From Belliella buryatensis (lineage in GTDB: Bacteria > Bacteroidota > Bacteroidia > Cytophagales > Cyclobacteriaceae): a stretch of DNA of 64,000 nt. Made by a program: the position numbers and the translations under genes. Of this stretch, positions 44,278 through 53,420 are shown piece by piece (within the stretch, counting starts at the first letter, position 1; each line of letters opens with the position of its first letter). The stretch lies in contig NZ_FZOK01000009.1 of the NCBI RefSeq assembly GCF_900188245.1, positions 1 to 64,000 of the forward strand. Direction: 5' to 3'. The notes beneath the pieces were generated by a model. It was not told the origin of the DNA. It was given only the letters and a program-made list of their open reading frames with translations, and did not search any database.

Positions 44278-45543
44278 TTAGTTCTCACCTTCAAAACCTG
44301 ACAGATCGATGGTTTCACTTTCAAGGTAATGAGGGTACATTTTCTTATGCTCTTTTTTCACTTCCCTGACCAATGCTTCTCTAAATTCCTCCACATTCGT
44401 ACCATTCTCAGCTGCCATAAACACTGGACTGATTCCGAATTTCTTCTTGTATGCCTCGGCTAATTTTTCAAAATCAAGGAAGTTTCGTTCCTCCAATTCA
44501 ATTTCCGTCATGTTCATCTGCTCCTCTTCAGTTGGCATTTGATCTACAAGGTCAATTTTATTGAAAACCAACAAGACAGGCTTATTGCTCGCCCCTAATT
44601 CAGTGAGAGTTTGATTGACTACCGCTATATGGTCTTCAAATCCCGGATGGCTAATATCTACTACGTGAATCAATAAATCAGCCTCCCTGATCTCGTCCAA
44701 GGTGGATTTGAAAGACTCGATCAAGTGAGTTGGAAGTTTTCTGATAAAACCCACCGTGTCCGAAAGGAGAAAGGGGATATTTTCCAAAACCACCTTTCTT
44801 ACTGTAGAGTCTACTGTTGCGAAGAGCTTATTTTCAGCTAGAATATCCGTCTTGGTAATCAGGTTCATCAAGGTACTTTTGCCCACATTGGTATAGCCTA
44901 CAAGGGAAACTCTGACTATTCCTTTTCTACTTTTTCGTTGAGTCACGCCTTGTTTTTCAATGTCCCTCAGCTTCTCTTTTAAGAGGGTGATTCTTCCTCT
45001 AATATCTCTTTTATCTGTCTCGATTTCCTTTTCACCAGATCCACCCCTTGTGGTCGTACCACCTCGCTGACGCTCCAAGTGAGTCCACATTCTAGTCAAT
45101 CTTGGCAGCAAATATTGAAATCTTGCTAATTCCACCTGGGTTTTGGCTTGTGCGGTCTGCGCTCTTTGAAGGAAAATATCTAGGATCAATAGTGACCTAT
45201 CGTAAACTTTGATCTTTAATTCATTTTCCAAGTTTCTCATTTGAGAAGGAGAAAGGTCGTCGTCAAAAATCACCATATCCACTTCAAAGTGCTGCACATA
45301 AGCTTGTATCTCCTCCAGCTTTCCAGATCCTACAAAAGTCCTGACGTCTGGTTTTTCCATTCTTTGGGTGAACTTGTAGACTGTTTTAGCTCCCAAAGTC
45401 TCTGTCAAAAACGCCAACTCTTCCAAATATTCGTCCACTTGATGATCTGATTGTCCTTGTTTGATCAAGGCAACGAGTACCGCAGTATCCTGTTTGGGAG
45501 CTGTGTCGTGTAGTTTTTGTAATTTTCTGGAGTATTTGCTCAT
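44278..45543 (-). CDS. hflX: GTPase HflX
   Basis: A 421-residue ribosome-associated GTPase. The N-terminal HflX domain includes TFVGSGKLEEIQAYV and DDLSPSQMRNLENEL, then the glycine-rich linker RQRGGTTTRGGSGE. The G domain carries G1 GYTNVGKST, G3 DTVGFIRKLP and G4 NKID. HflX splits stalled ribosomes under stress. The ATG at 45543 is the family-like start; the upstream extension to 45612 lacks conservation-like features. Confidence 0.94.
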   Translation of the reverse strand: MSKYSRKLQKLHDTAPKQDTAVLVALIKQGQSDHQVDEYLEELAFLTETLGAKTVYKFTQRMEKPDVRTFVGSGKLEEIQAYVQHFEVDMVIFDDDLSPSQMRNLENELKIKVYDRSLLILDIFLQRAQTAQAKTQVELARFQYLLPRLTRMWTHLERQRGGTTTRGGSGEKEIETDKRDIRGRITLLKEKLRDIEKQGVTQRKSRKGIVRVSLVGYTNVGKSTLMNLITKTDILAENKLFATVDSTVRKVVLENIPFLLSDTVGFIRKLPTHLIESFKSTLDEIREADLLIHVVDISHPGFEDHIAVVNQTLTELGASNKPVLLVFNKIDLVDQMPTEEEQMNMTEIELEERNFLDFEKLAEAYKKKFGISPVFMAAENGTNVEEFREALVREVKKEHKKMYPHYLESETIDLSGFEGEN

Positions 45544-45786
45544 AAAATGTTTAGCCCTTTTGATAAATAAGGTAAGGTATTGATGTTTAGTTCCCTGAGG
45601 AATAAAGAGCAAAGTTACGAATCAAGCGCTAATAATAAGATGTTGAAATGGCAGAAGGGACATAAACATTAAAATTGAACTTAGGAAAAAGCACATCGCT
45701 AGAATAACTGTTATATTTGAACTCTAATCCCAAAGGAAATTGAAGGGATAATTTTGATTGCAACGCTAATTAAACCAACCATTTTC

Positions 45787-46335
45787 ATGAAAACCAATGC
45801 TACACCCATTGCGGGCTTAATCGAAATTACACCAAAAGTATTTGAAGACAGTCGCGGGTATTTTTTTGAGTCGTTTAGAAAAGAGAGCTTAGAAAAAGAA
45901 GGAGTCAAGCAAGATTGGGTGCAAGAGAATCAATCATTCTCCAAAAAAGGGACCATCCGCGGCCTTCACTTTCAAGCTGGGGATCATGCACAAGCCAAAT
46001 TGGTAAGTGTGATCCAAGGCAAGGTTTTAGATGTAGTCTTGGATTTACGAAAAGATTCTATAAGCTATGGAGCAATTTTCACAGTCATATTGGATGCAGA
46101 GAAACACAATATGCTTTACATCCCCGAAGGTTTTGCACATGGGTTTTCGGTATTAGAAGATGCAATATTCACCTATAAGTGTTCTGCCTATTATCACAAA
46201 GAAAGCGAGGGAGGAATCTTATGGAACGATCCCAAACTAATGATTGACTGGAAAGTGGAATCGCCAATTCTCTCTGAGAAGGATCAACTTTGGCCGACAT
46301 TAGAGAAATTTACAAAGGAAAAAGGAGGCTTATAA
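45787..46335 (+). CDS. rfbC: dTDP-4-dehydrorhamnose 3,5-epimerase
   Basis: A 182-residue RmlC cupin-fold enzyme for dTDP-rhamnose synthesis: TPKVFEDSRGYFFESF, the catalytic-His segment GTIRGLHFQ, LDVVLDLRKDS, YIPEGFAHGFSVL with the Tyr/His region, and the end IDWKVESPILSEKDQ. The other rml genes are outside the window. Its stop overlaps the next start as TAATG, so the two genes are coupled. It opens the polysaccharide neighbourhood. Confidence 0.92.
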   Translation: MKTNATPIAGLIEITPKVFEDSRGYFFESFRKESLEKEGVKQDWVQENQSFSKKGTIRGLHFQAGDHAQAKLVSVIQGKVLDVVLDLRKDSISYGAIFTVILDAEKHNMLYIPEGFAHGFSVLEDAIFTYKCSAYYHKESEGGILWNDPKLMIDWKVESPILSEKDQLWPTLEKFTKEKGGL

Positions 46336-47081
46336 TGGGCATATTAGATTTCTTCAAAAAAGAGCAAAAAAAATCTGGTTCATTAGATTTAACCTGGATG
46401 GGAACAGATATGCATTCTCACTTGATCCCAGGGATAGATGATGGTGCTAAGACTTTGGATCAGTCTCTAGCACTTATCAAAAGAATGCAAGGGTATGGCT
46501 TGAAGAAAATCATCACAACTCCACATATCATGGTGGAGTTCTATAAGAATACCCCTGAAATCATCCTCTCAGGACTAGAAAAGCTCCAAAAAGCACTTAT
46601 TAGTGATGGCATGCATATCTCAGTCAAGGCTGCTGCCGAATACAATATTGATGAAGCATTCTTAGAAATGGTGAGGAATGGTGAGGAGTTATTGACTATC
46701 CATGATAATCTAATCTTGGTAGAAACCAGTTTTATCAACAAACCATCCATTTTGTTAGACACCTTATTTGAGTTAGAGTTACGAGGATTCCAACCGGTCC
46801 TTGCCCACCCAGAGCGCTATTATTATTTGATGTCAGACAAAAGCCTTCAAGAAGACCTACTCGATAGAAATGTTTACTTCCAAGCCAACCTGCTTTCCTT
46901 TACTGGTTTTTATTCTAAGGATGTACAAAGATTTGCCGAGCGATTAGTAGACGAAAAAAGAATCAAGCTAGTCGGAACTGACTGCCACAATATGCGTTAT
47001 TTGGATAACATGGAGCAGCTCACCTCAAGCAAGTATTATGAAAAGCTCCAAGGCTTGAATTTGCTCAACCATACATTATGA
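46335..47081 (+). CDS. PHP-family tyrosine phosphatase, CpsB/YwqE-like
   Basis: A 248-residue metallophosphatase. The metal ligands are in MHSHLIPGIDDGAK, TTPHIM, AAEYNIDEAFL, LAHPERYYYL and GTDCHNMRY. Family members dephosphorylate the tyrosine kinase/Wzz co-polymerase of capsule export. A strong AAAGGAGG ribosome binding site lies a few bases before the ATG, unusual in this genome. The preceding and following genes both overlap it by a few bases. Confidence 0.9.
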   Translation: MGILDFFKKEQKKSGSLDLTWMGTDMHSHLIPGIDDGAKTLDQSLALIKRMQGYGLKKIITTPHIMVEFYKNTPEIILSGLEKLQKALISDGMHISVKAAAEYNIDEAFLEMVRNGEELLTIHDNLILVETSFINKPSILLDTLFELELRGFQPVLAHPERYYYLMSDKSLQEDLLDRNVYFQANLLSFTGFYSKDVQRFAERLVDEKRIKLVGTDCHNMRYLDNMEQLTSSKYYEKLQGLNLLNHTL

Positions 47082-48037
47082 AAATATTAATCACCGGTGC
47101 CACTGGTTTGGTAGGAAGATATTTAGCTCGAAGTTTTTCCGAATTAGGTGAGCTATATGGGCTCAAGAGACCAGAAAGTCGACTAGAAGACCTTCAGATT
47201 CCAGGTATTCAATGGCGAGATGGTGATATTACAGACTATCAATCATTGGAAGTTGCCTTTGAAGGTATGGATATGATCATCCACGTTGCTGCTTTGGTTT
47301 CTTATGAATCCAAAGATGCCAGTCGTATGATAAAGATCAATGTAGAAGGCACGACAAATGTGGTCAACGTTATGTTAGAACAAGGCATCAAGAAATTGAT
47401 TCATATAAGCTCAGTAGCTGCATTGGGTAGATCACCGGAGCTTACAAAACTTGACGAAACACACAAATGGATTGAATCTCCGCTCAACACACCTTATGCT
47501 ATTTCCAAATATCAAGCAGACTTAGAGGTCTGGAGAGGAGCTCAAGAAGGGCTTGATGTCATGGTATTTTATCCCTCAGTAGTTTTGGCAAAAATCGTTG
47601 ACAATCGTAGCAGTACGCAGCTGTACAATTATGTATTGGAGGAAAATATATACTATCCAAAAGGCACCATAAACTACATCGATGTAAGAGACTTGAGCGA
47701 GGCAATAGTAAAGCTCTATCAGGCAAAGCACTGGGGTGATCATTTCATTTTAAGTGCTGGGGCTGTTTCCTACAAGACTTTCTTTGGAGAAATGGCAGAA
47801 GCTTTTGGTAAAAAAGCACCTTATAAGCCTGTCACTACCATTTCTCTCAAACTACTACTATTCTTTACCAAAATTGCGAAGGCATTTGGAATCAATAAGT
47901 TACCTCTGAGCCCTCAAACAGCAATGCTTGCACAGCGTAAGTTTATTCTATCTAATAAAAAACTTCTTTCGGCCATAAGTCACGAGTTTCACCCTCTACA
48001 AAACACGCTCAAATGGGCCACGAGGAACGATTCCTAA
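47078..48037 (+). CDS. NAD-dependent epimerase/dehydratase
   Basis: A 319-residue extended short-chain dehydrogenase. The nucleotide motif is ITGATGLVGRYLARSF, with HVAALVSYES, the Ser of ISSVAALG and the active Tyr-x3-Lys in PYAISKYQAD. It acts on a nucleotide sugar or a related carbonyl compound; the exact substrate is not evident. It overlaps the phosphatase gene by four bases and belongs to the same operon. Confidence 0.88.
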   Translation: MKILITGATGLVGRYLARSFSELGELYGLKRPESRLEDLQIPGIQWRDGDITDYQSLEVAFEGMDMIIHVAALVSYESKDASRMIKINVEGTTNVVNVMLEQGIKKLIHISSVAALGRSPELTKLDETHKWIESPLNTPYAISKYQADLEVWRGAQEGLDVMVFYPSVVLAKIVDNRSSTQLYNYVLEENIYYPKGTINYIDVRDLSEAIVKLYQAKHWGDHFILSAGAVSYKTFFGEMAEAFGKKAPYKPVTTISLKLLLFFTKIAKAFGINKLPLSPQTAMLAQRKFILSNKKLLSAISHEFHPLQNTLKWATRNDS

Positions 48038-48187
48038 TAATTGGTCGTTTGTAACATTACTTTTACCAGAAACCTTCATTTGAAGTGTTGAAAAATAAAT
48101 AGGTCTTAGAGACAAAAAAATAAATCAACTGATTTTGAGACACTGAATTTATTGGTATCTTAAACACTAGAAATTAATCTGACGCCG

Positions 48188-49591
48188 ATGACCGGAGATT
48201 TTGAAAACGAATGGAACAACGATAAAGAGCTGGTTGAAAGGTATGAAAATTCACTAAAAGCCAACCTAGATCTTTATTTTGAAGAGGAAGAATTGGAAGA
48301 TATCATCCGGTTTTACTTTGACAACCAAAAATACTTGAAGGCTTTGCGGACAGCCAATCATGCATTGGAGCGATTTCCTTTCAGCATTGAGGTCAAATTG
48401 CTTAAAGCCCAATGTTTAATTTTCAATGATGAATTAGAGGAGGGTTTAGAGCTTCTAGAAAATATCAATAACATTTCACCCAACAATGAAGACATCATCT
48501 TGGCGCTAACCAATGCGATGATGCTTTCGGACAATACCAAAGAGGCAATAAGCATACTTGAGGAGTTTCTTCCTTTGGCAGAAGACAAAGCCGAGATCTA
48601 TTACTGCCTAGGTAATTTTTACAGAAGTGAAGACAACAAGGGAAAAGCCGTCTTTTATTACAAGGAATGTGTAAAGTTGAAGATCAATCACGAAGATGCC
48701 CTTTTTCAACTTGCAATGATTACGGAAGAGGAAGGCTCTTTTGATGAAATCCTGGAATTCTACCAGGAGTTTATCGATCAAGATCCATATTCAGCAGGCG
48801 CTTGGTACAACTTAGGTGTGGTCTATAATAGGCTCGGTAAATTTGAAGATGCCATCAAAGCCTATGATTATGCATTGATCATAGACGACACCTTTGCCTC
48901 AGCCTATTTCAATTTGGGCAATGCCTACATGAATACGGAGCAGTTTGAGCTAGCACTTGAAGCCTACCAAAATACGATCAATTGCGAAGGCGCAAATTCA
49001 GAAAACTGCTGTTATTTAGGAGCTGCTTATGAGAAGCTGGGACAGATAGATCAAGCTTTCAAATATTTTAAAAAATCAGCAAAACTAGATCCTGAGTATG
49101 ATGATGCTTGGTTTGGACTAGGCATGTGTATGTTGAAAAAGGAAAAATACTTTGAAGCCATACACTATTTCAAAAAAGCAATCAAAATCACCAAAGAAAA
49201 CCCTAATTATTGGGTAGGCTTAGCAGATGCAGAATATCATTTGGGCAATCTACATGCGAGTTCTGAGGCATACGAAGAAGCCATCAACCTTGAGCCAGGC
49301 ATGGTAGAAACCTACATCAACCTATCCATCATCTATTTTGATCAAAACAGGTTTGAAGAAGCCGAAGATGTGATCAAGGAAGGGATAGAAGAATTACCTG
49401 AAAACGCCGAATTATACTACAGATTAGTGGTATTTCTAATCAAATCAGGGAAATACAAGGAAGCCTTTTCATATTTAGAAAATGCATTAACTTTGGACTT
49501 CGAAAAACATGTCATTTTGTATGATTTGATGCCAGAAGTCAAACATCAAAAAGCAATTTTCAAGATTATCTCTCAATTTAAAGAAGGTTGA
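48188..49591 (+). CDS. Cytosolic TPR-repeat protein
   Basis: A 467-residue protein with about ten TPR units, without signal peptide. An acidic N-terminus (DFENEWNNDKELVERYENSLK) precedes repeats such as AGAWYNLGVVYNRLGKFEDAIKAYDYALII and ASAYFNLGNAYMNTEQFELALEAYQ. It is a protein-interaction scaffold. The stop overlaps a possible TTG start of the next gene. Confidence 0.87.
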   Translation: MTGDFENEWNNDKELVERYENSLKANLDLYFEEEELEDIIRFYFDNQKYLKALRTANHALERFPFSIEVKLLKAQCLIFNDELEEGLELLENINNISPNNEDIILALTNAMMLSDNTKEAISILEEFLPLAEDKAEIYYCLGNFYRSEDNKGKAVFYYKECVKLKINHEDALFQLAMITEEEGSFDEILEFYQEFIDQDPYSAGAWYNLGVVYNRLGKFEDAIKAYDYALIIDDTFASAYFNLGNAYMNTEQFELALEAYQNTINCEGANSENCCYLGAAYEKLGQIDQAFKYFKKSAKLDPEYDDAWFGLGMCMLKKEKYFEAIHYFKKAIKITKENPNYWVGLADAEYHLGNLHASSEAYEEAINLEPGMVETYINLSIIYFDQNRFEEAEDVIKEGIEELPENAELYYRLVVFLIKSGKYKEAFSYLENALTLDFEKHVILYDLMPEVKHQKAIFKIISQFKEG

Positions 49592-49632
49592 CACCTTCAG
49601 AAAATCTATTTACCAGCAAAAAATTTCAAAGA

Positions 49633-50403
49633 ATGAATTACGTTCTGAAGAACATCCCTGTACGTACCCAAAAGCCACGTACCTCGGGATTTACCATGGT
49701 CATGGATAAGGGCCTAAGCATAAGAGAAGTAGAAAACTTTTTGGACGGCAACTCGGATTATGTAGACATCGTCAAGTTGGGCTGGGCGACTTCTTATCTT
49801 ACCAAAAATCTCGCTGAAAAAATAAGCCTTTATCATGATGCAGGAGTACCTGTATATCTAGGAGGAACACTTTTCGAAGCCTTTGTCATCAGAGATCAAT
49901 TTGATGATTACAGAAGAGTGCTAGAAAAATATGATCTGAAATTCGCCGAGGTATCAGATGGGTCGGTAAGTATGCCACATGACATGAAGTGTGAGTTTAT
50001 TGCGACGCTAGCCAAGGATGTAACTGTACTCTCTGAAGTGGGATCCAAAGATGCGGCCAAGATAATCCCTCCTTATAAATGGATTGAACAGATGGAAAAA
50101 GAGCTTCAAGCAGGTTCTTGGAAAGTCATCGGTGAGGCACGAGAAGGGGGTACTGTTGGTCTATTTAGAGATTCTGGTGAAGTGCGACAAGGATTGGTGG
50201 AAGAGATTTTAACTAAAATTCCAGAAGAAAAAATCTTGTGGGAGGCACCACAAAAAGAGCAACAAGTTTGGTTTGTAAAATTACTTGGTGCCAATGTAAA
50301 CTTAGGTAATATTGCTCCATCGGAATTGATCCCATTGGAGACTATCCGCTTGGGGCTCAGGGGAGATACTTTCGATCACTTCCTCGGAGATATCAAATTG
50401 TAA
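49633..50403 (+). CDS. Phosphosulfolactate synthase-like protein (ComA family)
   Basis: A 256-residue TIM-barrel protein with family segments FTMVMDKGLSIREVENFL, DIVKLGWATSYL, YLGGTLFEAF, EVSDGSVSMP and IGEAREGGTVGLF. ComA adds sulfite to phosphoenolpyruvate to give phosphosulfolactate. In Bacteroidota the product could feed sulfonolipid or sulfolactate metabolism, but this is not shown. The ATG at 49633 was preferred to an upstream TTG overlapping the TPR gene. A terminator follows. Confidence 0.88.
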   Translation: MNYVLKNIPVRTQKPRTSGFTMVMDKGLSIREVENFLDGNSDYVDIVKLGWATSYLTKNLAEKISLYHDAGVPVYLGGTLFEAFVIRDQFDDYRRVLEKYDLKFAEVSDGSVSMPHDMKCEFIATLAKDVTVLSEVGSKDAAKIIPPYKWIEQMEKELQAGSWKVIGEAREGGTVGLFRDSGEVRQGLVEEILTKIPEEKILWEAPQKEQQVWFVKLLGANVNLGNIAPSELIPLETIRLGLRGDTFDHFLGDIKL

Positions 50404-50411
50404 ATTAATTT

Positions 50412-50449
50412 GGACTGTCTGATGTGATTAGGCAGTCCATTTCGTTTTT
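50412..50449 (+). terminator. Terminator after the ComA-like gene
   Basis: GGACTGTC (50412-50419) pairs with GGCAGTCC (50431-50438) with one G-U pair, followed by ATTTCGTTTTTC. It closes the transcript before the DUF368 gene. Confidence 0.75.
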
Positions 50450-50454
50450 CATTC

Positions 50455-51390
50455 ATGAACCGACTCAAAGATTACTTACTCACCTATCTCAAAGGCATGG
50501 CTATGGGAGCAGCTGATATTGTTCCTGGTGTATCGGGTGGGTCCATTGCCTTGATTACAGGTATTTACGAAAAGCTACTCGATAGCATCAAATCTTTTGA
50601 CCAAACAGCAATTAAGCATCTTTTCAAATTTGAAATTCAGGCTTTGTGGGTGCATGTCAATGGGAAATTTTTGGCAACGCTACTCTTTGGGATACTCAGC
50701 AGCATTTTTGCATTGTCAAAGATCATTACCTACTTGATAGATGAACATCCTATTCCAGTTTGGTCTTTTTTCTGTGGATTGATCATCATTTCAGCTATCA
50801 TTATTCTTAGAGATATCAAAAGGTGGAGCATTGCTGTCGTTGTAGCTATTTTATTGGGTATAGTCGGCACTTACCTATTTACCAGTATTCCGCCTGTGAA
50901 TTCACCCGATGGTCAGTGGTTCACATTTGTAGCGGGAGCCATCGCTATCTGTGCAATGATACTGCCAGGAGTGTCGGGTAGTTTTCTGCTGCTGATGCTT
51001 GGACAATATGAAAGAATACTAGCTGCGGTATCTGAAAGAGATCTTGTCATCATTGCAATATTTGGAGCTGGCTGTATCACAGGTCTCTTGGCTTTTAGTA
51101 GATTGATCTCTTGGCTATTGAAGAAATATCACGCAATTACCATTGGATTACTTTCTGGCTTTATGCTCGGCTCTATCAATAAGCTGTGGCCATGGAAGGT
51201 GGTGCTGAGCTATAGAGTCTCTTCTTCTGGTGTTCAGAAGCCTTTTGTGACGGAAAATATTCTTCCTCAACATTATCTGGAGCAAACTGGACAAGATTCT
51301 TTATTTTTACAAGCGATACTTGCATTTGCCTTCGGAGTTCTGATTGTACTTGGAATCGAAAGGCTAGCGTATTATATGAAGAGATCATGA
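50455..51390 (+). CDS. DUF368 membrane protein, PopT-type undecaprenyl-phosphate translocase
   Basis: A 311-residue polytopic membrane protein. The repeated signature GAADIVPGVSGGSIALITGIYEKLL and, at residue about 170, CAMILPGVSGSFLLLMLGQYERIL mark the DUF368 family. Members (PopT) have been reported to recycle undecaprenyl phosphate to the cytosolic face. That fits its place beside cell-wall and capsule genes, both of which use this carrier. It overlaps aroE by four bases. Confidence 0.88.
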   Translation: MNRLKDYLLTYLKGMAMGAADIVPGVSGGSIALITGIYEKLLDSIKSFDQTAIKHLFKFEIQALWVHVNGKFLATLLFGILSSIFALSKIITYLIDEHPIPVWSFFCGLIIISAIIILRDIKRWSIAVVVAILLGIVGTYLFTSIPPVNSPDGQWFTFVAGAIAICAMILPGVSGSFLLLMLGQYERILAAVSERDLVIIAIFGAGCITGLLAFSRLISWLLKKYHAITIGLLSGFMLGSINKLWPWKVVLSYRVSSSGVQKPFVTENILPQHYLEQTGQDSLFLQAILAFAFGVLIVLGIERLAYYMKRS

Positions 51391-52127
51391 GAAAATTTGG
51401 CCTGATAGGATTTCCACTAACACATTCATTTTCAAAAAAATACTTTTCGGAGAAATTTGAAAAAGAAGGTTTGTCTGATTGCCAATTTGATCTCTATGAG
51501 ATCGAGAATATCAGCCTTTTTCCACAAATACTACAAGAAAACCCAGAACTTGAAGGATTGAGTGTCACCATTCCATACAAGGAGAAAGTAATTGAATACC
51601 TAGATGGCTTAGATCCAGCTTGTGAGGCCATAGGGGCTGTGAATTGTATCAAGGTAAGGGATGGAAAGCTGATAGGGTATAATACAGATTACATTGGTTT
51701 CAAGGATTCTCTCTACAATTGGCTAGGCAAAGCGAAACCCAATGCACTTGTCCTAGGAACTGGAGGAGCATCAAAAGCCGTGATACAAGCACTCAAAGAC
51801 CTCGACATTCACTATTTGATCGTGTCTAGGTCAGCAAGCAATCAGCCAAATTGGGTAACGTATGAAGACCTCAAAACAGACAAAAAAATTATCCAACAAC
51901 ATCACTTGATCATCAATACTACCCCGCTAGGTACCTATCCCAATACCGAAGTCATGGCGGATATCAATGCAAGTTTGATTTCAAGTGAGCACAGGGTTTA
52001 CGATCTCGTCTACAATCCAGAGAAAACTTTTTTGATGCGCTCCCTCGAAGCGCGCGGTGCAGTAGTGAAAAATGGTTTGGAAATGCTTCATCTTCAGGCA
52101 GAAGCTGCTTGGAAGATTTGGAATTGA
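51387..52127 (+). CDS. aroE: Shikimate dehydrogenase
   Basis: A 246-residue NADP-dependent enzyme of aromatic amino acid synthesis. The shikimate site is GFPLTHSFSKKYF and VTIPYKEKV (catalytic Lys). AVNCIKV and YNTDYIGF follow, and the cofactor motif is VLGTGGASKAV. The ATG overlaps the DUF368 stop (ATGA), so the two genes are translated from one transcript. Confidence 0.93.
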   Translation: MRKFGLIGFPLTHSFSKKYFSEKFEKEGLSDCQFDLYEIENISLFPQILQENPELEGLSVTIPYKEKVIEYLDGLDPACEAIGAVNCIKVRDGKLIGYNTDYIGFKDSLYNWLGKAKPNALVLGTGGASKAVIQALKDLDIHYLIVSRSASNQPNWVTYEDLKTDKKIIQQHHLIINTTPLGTYPNTEVMADINASLISSEHRVYDLVYNPEKTFLMRSLEARGAVVKNGLEMLHLQAEAAWKIWN

Positions 52128-52152
52128 TCTCAACCCATTTTATATTATTAAT

Positions 52153-53418
52153 ATGTACTGGAAAAAATTATCACACGAACAAATCAAAGAAACCGTATTC
52201 AAAGCTCTTGGTGAAAATCTCGACTATAGAGGAGAGCGACCTATTTTAGGTATCCCTGGCACTTATTTAGATACTACGGAATTCTATCCTGATGCGCCTT
52301 TTCTTCAGGATGCCCCATATATGTCCGCCATGGTGCGCAACCCAAATCACATTGGGGTACATACTTTGAGTGAAAAATCCGTCTTGGAAGTCTTCGAAGG
52401 AACGCAAAAGATCGAAAGAGATCTCATCAGACTCGTAGCAGAGGAGGTTTTCAATGGAGAATCCAATGGCCAAGATGGCTATGTCGCTACAGGTGGCACA
52501 GAAGCCAACATACAAGCCATGTGGATTTACCGTAATTATTTCATCAAGGAAAAAGGTGCTCGATTGGGTGAAATTGCCTTGGTCTATTCTGAGGATTCCC
52601 ATTATAGCATGCCCAAGGGTGCCAATATCCTGAACCTTCAGAACATCATCCTTCAAGTAGACCCGGAGACAAGAGAAATTCTCCAGAGCTCCCTTGAGTC
52701 CAAGATCAAAGAAGCCAGGCAGGATGGTATCAAATACTTCATCGTCATCGCCAACTTGTCAACAACTATGTTTGGATCAGTAGATGATATAGATGCATTG
52801 GGGGACTTCTTTACAGATCAAAATGTAGATTTCAGAATACACGTTGATGCAGCTTATGGGGGATTTATTTATCCTTTTACCAATCCCACAAGCCGATTTA
52901 CTTTCCAAAATCCATATATGAGCTCCATCACAGCAGATGGTCATAAAATGCTACAAACTCCATATGGTACAGGTCTTTTCCTAATCAGAAAGGACTATAT
53001 AGAATATGTCAAAACCGACGAAGCGCAGTATATCCCAGGTAAAGACTATACCATCAGTGGAAGCCGATCAGGAGCCAATGCCATCTCTATGTGGATGATT
53101 TTGAAGATTCACGGCTCAGAAGGGTGGAAATACAAGATGGAGTCCCTCTGTGACAAGACTGAGCGAATCTGCAAAAAATTAGATAGAATGGGTGTAGAGT
53201 ATTTCCGCAATCCATATAACAATATCATCGCCATCAAAGCCAAGTACATGTCTACTGAGCTAGCGGATAAATTCTATTTGGTAGCCAATAGCTATGAATT
53301 TGAACCAGAGTGGTATAAAATCGTCGTGATGCCACATGTCAAACAAGGTACTATCGATAGCTTTCTGATCGAGCTTGAAGGGGAGCAAAAGTCAAGGCAA
53401 TCTAACCAAAAAGGGTAA
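52153..53418 (+). CDS. PLP-dependent group II decarboxylase-like enzyme
   Basis: A 421-residue fold-type I PLP enzyme: GYVATGGTEANIQAMW (phosphate binding), EDSHYSMPKGANIL, IHVDAAYGGFIYP (Asp to PLP nitrogen) and SITADGHKMLQTPYGTGLFL (Schiff-base Lys). It belongs to the group II amino-acid decarboxylase superfamily, near the glutamate/tyrosine decarboxylase-like branch. The substrate cannot be told from sequence. The ATG at 52153 gives a family-like start; the frame extends upstream over aroE without a good start. Confidence 0.85.
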   Translation: MYWKKLSHEQIKETVFKALGENLDYRGERPILGIPGTYLDTTEFYPDAPFLQDAPYMSAMVRNPNHIGVHTLSEKSVLEVFEGTQKIERDLIRLVAEEVFNGESNGQDGYVATGGTEANIQAMWIYRNYFIKEKGARLGEIALVYSEDSHYSMPKGANILNLQNIILQVDPETREILQSSLESKIKEARQDGIKYFIVIANLSTTMFGSVDDIDALGDFFTDQNVDFRIHVDAAYGGFIYPFTNPTSRFTFQNPYMSSITADGHKMLQTPYGTGLFLIRKDYIEYVKTDEAQYIPGKDYTISGSRSGANAISMWMILKIHGSEGWKYKMESLCDKTERICKKLDRMGVEYFRNPYNNIIAIKAKYMSTELADKFYLVANSYEFEPEWYKIVVMPHVKQGTIDSFLIELEGEQKSRQSNQKG

Positions 53419-53420
53419 AC

